From a bacterium (lineage in GTDB: Bacteria > Vulcanimicrobiota > Vulcanimicrobiia > Vulcanimicrobiales > SCRA01), in assembly GCA_004298675.1 (NCBI GenBank), contig SCRI01000063.1:18540-82539 (forward strand): a DNA stretch of 64,000 bases, written 5' to 3'. The position numbers were made by a program, and so were the translations under genes. Shown in pieces: positions 61,046-64,000 of this stretch (position 1 is its first letter; every line of letters begins with the position of its first letter). The notes under the pieces were generated by a model. That model worked only from the letters and a program-made list of their open reading frames with translations, made no database searches and was not told the DNA's origin.

Positions 61046-63092
61046 CGCTCTTACCGCGCTCCTGATTCTCTTGCTGGCATTCGCGGCGCCGGGGGCCGCG
61101 AACGCGCAGAGCGGTGCGGTCGTCGTCTCCGTCCAGAACGCCCACTTTCAACTTGCCCGCATCGACAACGTCAACGGCTCGCTAGCGGTGGCCGTGCGCG
61201 ATCCCGGGTTCGACAACTTGTTGCGCAGTGTGGGCGCCGCGATGCAGTGGCATCCCGGCGAAGCCTACATCGTGGTGACGGCTCCCGACCGGCGCGTCAT
61301 CACCTTGACGCTGGGTGACACCCACATCAACGCCGGCGGCGTGCTGCAAGGCTTGCCGTTCGCGCCGTACACGGATGGCGGAGAGGCCTTCGTTCCGTTC
61401 GACGCCGTGGTGCGGGCGCTCTACCTCGCGCCTACGCGTACGGCTGGGAACGAGATTGCGCTGCGTCCGCTGCTTTCGGGGCTCGACATCGTGCGCGACG
61501 GTCAGCGCACGCTCGCGATCCTTCATGGCGGTTCGACGTTGCGCTTCCGTCGCATCCTGGATCGCCCCGACCGGTTTGAAATCGCGCTGCCCGGCTTCGC
61601 CTCGCAGCTCGATCCCGTGCAGCGCGTCGACGCCCCGGGGCTCCAGAGCCTGCGCATCAGCGAGCGGCATACCGCGTGGGAGACGGCGACGGTCGTCACG
61701 TTCTACGCCGGGCGAGACTCCACGCATGCCATTCTTCCCGGCGCCTCGACCTCGGAACTGGTGATCGCCTTCGGCCCAGGCGGTACGCGCCTCTCGGGGC
61801 CGCTGCCTGCGCCGTCGACGCCGCGCATCCCGTTGCATCCGGTGGTGGCGAACGCGATGCCTCCCGCGGGTGCCGCGGCGGGTACGCCGCTGCCCGTGCC
61901 CGAGCCCGTCGACAGCTCCTCCGCGGTTCCGGCGCCGGCGCCCTCGCCGTCGGCGCAGGTCACGCCGCTGCTGCCCGCGACTCCGCAGCCTCCCGCGCAC
62001 GTGACGGGCTATCAGATTCAGCCGGTCGACGACGGTATCCGTCTCACGTTGAAGGTGAGCGGTGCGGCCGTCTACGAGTGGCACCAGCTGCGCGACAATC
62101 GTTTCTACGTCGACGTGCACAACGCGCTGCTCGATCTCACCCCCGAAGATAAGGGACTCGATCCGAACATCGTCGCGGTGCGCGCGGTGCGGCTGCATCA
62201 ATTTCAGAAGACCCCGGAGCCGATCGTGCGCGTCGCATTGGATCTTGGCGCCGACGACCGCGTCACGGTGACGCCCGGAGCGGGTTTGCTCGTGCTCTTC
62301 GCCCCCGGCGCGCCGGCGCTTGGCGCACGCGTCGGCTCCGGCCGCGTGGGCCCCACGTTTGCCGATGACGCCACCGCCGATGGAGCCCTGGCCGAGAGCG
62401 GAATCGCCGCGCCCGCCGCCGGGGCGGCCACTCAGGCGCAGCCGCTAGCCTCCGGCACCAATCCCAAGCTGATCGTACTGGACCCGGGTCACGGCGGCTC
62501 GGATCCCGGCGCGCAGAATCCCGGCGCGGGGCTGATCGAGAAGAACCTCACGCTCGATATCGCCAAGCGCGTGCGCACGATCCTGGAAGGTGAAGGCTGG
62601 CAGGTCGTGATGACGCGCGATACCGACCGCGACGTGGGCTATGCCTTCGATTCCGACAAGGTCGAGTTACAGGCGCGCGCCGACGTGGCGAACGCGCGCG
62701 GCGCGCGGATGTTCGTGAGCATTCACATCAACAGTTACACGTCGCCCGCGCTGAACGGCACGACGGTGTACTATTACAAACCGCAAGATCTCACGCTGGC
62801 CAACAGCGTCGAGCGCGCGCTCTCCGGGTTGCCGACCAAGGACGACGGCGTTCGCAAGGCCAACTTCTACGTGTTGCACCACACGACGATGCCCGCGATC
62901 CTGGTGGAGACCGCCTTCCTCTCGAATCCCAACGACGCGCGCGCATTGCAGTCGCCTGAGTTTCTCCAGAGCGTCGCCCGCGACATCAGCAAAGGCATCG
63001 ACGGTTACGCGGGGGCCGGTACGGACAACTCCGCCGCTTCGAGTTCCGCCGGCGACGTCGGGGATACGCAAAGGAACGGCAGCGTGCAGTGA
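61008..63092 (+). CDS. N-acetylmuramoyl-L-alanine amidase (stalk + AMIN + Amidase_3)
   Basis: This is a periplasmic peptidoglycan amidase (694 aa). A TTG start (61008) has an ideal GGAGG at about 7 bases. The signal peptide is residues 1-34, a stalk-like beta domain spans 45-150, an unassigned region and a proline-rich linker (about 260-320) follow, then an AMIN domain (QPVDDGIRLTLKVSGAAVYEWHQ, about 335-440). The zinc amidase catalytic domain (about 485-660) carries ligands in VLDPGHGGSDPGA, LIEKNL, VSIHINSY and ILVETAFLSN. AMIN domains target amidases to the septum and pole. Its stop overlaps murI by GTGA. Confidence 0.94.
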   Translation: MRSTNRCLARAGSALTALLILLLAFAAPGAANAQSGAVVVSVQNAHFQLARIDNVNGSLAVAVRDPGFDNLLRSVGAAMQWHPGEAYIVVTAPDRRVITLTLGDTHINAGGVLQGLPFAPYTDGGEAFVPFDAVVRALYLAPTRTAGNEIALRPLLSGLDIVRDGQRTLAILHGGSTLRFRRILDRPDRFEIALPGFASQLDPVQRVDAPGLQSLRISERHTAWETATVVTFYAGRDSTHAILPGASTSELVIAFGPGGTRLSGPLPAPSTPRIPLHPVVANAMPPAGAAAGTPLPVPEPVDSSSAVPAPAPSPSAQVTPLLPATPQPPAHVTGYQIQPVDDGIRLTLKVSGAAVYEWHQLRDNRFYVDVHNALLDLTPEDKGLDPNIVAVRAVRLHQFQKTPEPIVRVALDLGADDRVTVTPGAGLLVLFAPGAPALGARVGSGRVGPTFADDATADGALAESGIAAPAAGAATQAQPLASGTNPKLIVLDPGHGGSDPGAQNPGAGLIEKNLTLDIAKRVRTILEGEGWQVVMTRDTDRDVGYAFDSDKVELQARADVANARGARMFVSIHINSYTSPALNGTTVYYYKPQDLTLANSVERALSGLPTKDDGVRKANFYVLHHTTMPAILVETAFLSNPNDARALQSPEFLQSVARDISKGIDGYAGAGTDNSAASSSAGDVGDTQRNGSVQ

Positions 63093-63856
63093 TTGCGATC
63101 TTCGATTCCGGATTGGGCGGGTTGAGCGTGCTCGCGCGCGTACGTGAGGCGCTCCCGCGTCAGGACGTGATCTACCTGGGCGACCAGGCTCACGCGCCCT
63201 ATGGCGACCGGCCGATCGAGGAGATCCACCGCTTCGCCGTCGAGAATTTCGCGTTCTTCGAGCGTGCCGGCGCCGCGCTGCTGGTCATCGGCTGCAATAC
63301 CAGTTGCGCTGCAGCGCTGACGTATGGCTGGCCCACCGCGCTGCCGGTGCTCGATCTGTTTGAAGCCGCCGGCGAAGCCGTGGCGGAGTCCCAGGCGCGC
63401 GACGTGGTGGTCCTGGCCACCACCGCAACCGTGCGCAGCGGTGGCTACGCCCGCGCCATCGCGCGCCGCGCGCCCGCCGTGCGCGTGCGCGAAGTGGCCT
63501 GCCCCGAGTTCGTGCCGCTGGTGGAGGCGGGGCGCTGGGATGCGCCTGAGTCGCGCGCGGCGGTGCGCCGCATCCTCGAGCCCTTGGGCCGGCCCGACGC
63601 GATCGTCTACGGCTGCACGCACTATCCGTTCCTCGACTCCCACGTCGACGCGCTGCTGCCGCACACCCTGCGCATCGATCCCGCGCTCCAGCAAGCGCGT
63701 AACGCCGCGCTCGCCGTGAGCCGGCGTGCCCTTCCCGATGAATCCGGGCTCGTGCGCCTCTACACCACCGGCGATCTCGACGCATTCCGCCGCGGCGTCG
63801 AGCTCCTCGTCGGCCCCATCGGCACCATTGCCCACGCCTCCCTCGCCGGCGTCTAA
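63089..63856 (+). CDS. murI: Glutamate racemase
   Basis: MurI (255 aa) makes D-glutamate for peptidoglycan. The two catalytic cysteines lie in IGCNTSCAAA (about 67-76) and VYGCTHYPF (about 172-180). The N-terminal IFDSGLGGLSV and YLGDQAHAPYG are canonical. The GTG start overlaps the amidase stop as GTGA. The cluster GerMN-amidase-MurI couples precursor supply with hydrolysis. Confidence 0.95.
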   Translation: MIAIFDSGLGGLSVLARVREALPRQDVIYLGDQAHAPYGDRPIEEIHRFAVENFAFFERAGAALLVIGCNTSCAAALTYGWPTALPVLDLFEAAGEAVAESQARDVVVLATTATVRSGGYARAIARRAPAVRVREVACPEFVPLVEAGRWDAPESRAAVRRILEPLGRPDAIVYGCTHYPFLDSHVDALLPHTLRIDPALQQARNAALAVSRRALPDESGLVRLYTTGDLDAFRRGVELLVGPIGTIAHASLAGV

Positions 63857-64000
63857 CGCCAGCGCTTGCCGCTCGCGTTTGCCCGCGTCTGGGCGTGCGA
63901 CATCGCCCCTGAGGGGCCGCCCGTCGCGGTGCTATCCTGCACCGCTCCTACTGCCTTCGCGCGCGCTCTCGCCATCCATGGCTCCGCGCGCGCCTCAGAG
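63857..64000 (+). other. Right-edge non-coding stretch, possible start of next gene
   Basis: No complete gene is visible. A TATCCT box at 63933-63938 and an ATG at 63978 followed by GCTCCGCGCGCG could mark the start of the next plus-strand gene, but only about 22 bases of frame are visible. A short CCCCTGAGGGG inverted repeat occurs at about 63907-63917. Confidence 0.25.

Overview
The window is GC-rich, densely coding chromosomal DNA with no rRNA, CRISPR array, insertion sequence or prophage visible. The organism is diderm: it has a TolC-type outer-membrane factor, two RND/HlyD adaptors, an AcrB-type pump and a C-terminal beta-barrel protein. It also carries features more common in Terrabacteria: copper-amine-oxidase 'stalk' domains, an AMIN/Amidase_3 hydrolase, a GerMN lipoprotein-like protein and MalT/LuxR-type ATPase regulators. 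Together with frequent GTG/TTG starts and orphan family-5 peptide-binding lipoproteins, this suggests Candidatus Eremiobacterota (WPS-2/Vulcanimicrobiota) or a near relative such as Armatimonadota. That placement is inference; no rRNA is present to settle it.

Layout. 1-6.5 kb: an M48 protease running off the left edge, a TlpA thioredoxin with a membrane partner, a large ATPase-LuxR regulator, a 50-residue lipoprotein and a degenerate HD-GYP protein. 6.6-12.5 kb (minus): an operon of a YVTN-like beta-propeller, a phosphodiester glycosidase (NAGPA), TldD and TldE. 12.6-17 kb: a secreted protein, a stalk-domain/beta-barrel fusion, a membrane GAF/HATPase kinase and a FlK-type thioesterase. 17-25 kb: an adaptor lipoprotein, TolC and three tandem peptide-binding lipoproteins with no permeases. 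25-34 kb: a GT87-like membrane protein, NDH-2, a LeuA/homocitrate-synthase family enzyme and an RND adaptor-pump pair. 33.7-40 kb: hpd-TPR-pheA, SprT, a cysteine-free Rrf2, and efp/plsY/der. 40-52.9 kb (plus): a PEGA protein and then a long coupled run miaB-mutS-mutL-miaA-hfq-dapF-radical SAM-SIS-EamA transporter, followed by an orphan Liv-type binding protein. 53-64 kb: enoyl-CoA hydratase with split TrkA, tRNA-Pro(CGG), stand-alone Clp_N, DedA, GH57, uvrC with a small membrane protein, tmRNA (ssrA), and GerMN-amidase-murI.

Functional themes. Cell-envelope work dominates: efflux, peptide capture, peptidoglycan precursor supply (DapF and MurI), peptidoglycan hydrolysis (amidase), phospholipid synthesis (PlsY) and surface proteins. 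A second theme is genome and translation maintenance: MutS/MutL, UvrC, MiaA/MiaB, EF-P, Der, Hfq and tmRNA. Genes are packed tightly, and eight junctions share the 4-base overlap GTGA, which predicts widespread translational coupling. The most unusual items I could read are a tmRNA whose T-loop lacks the usual UUCRA sequence, a tripled set of orphan peptide-binding lipoproteins beside an incomplete efflux system, an HD-GYP domain that has lost its HD and GYP residues, and an uncharacterised radical SAM-SIS-transporter trio.
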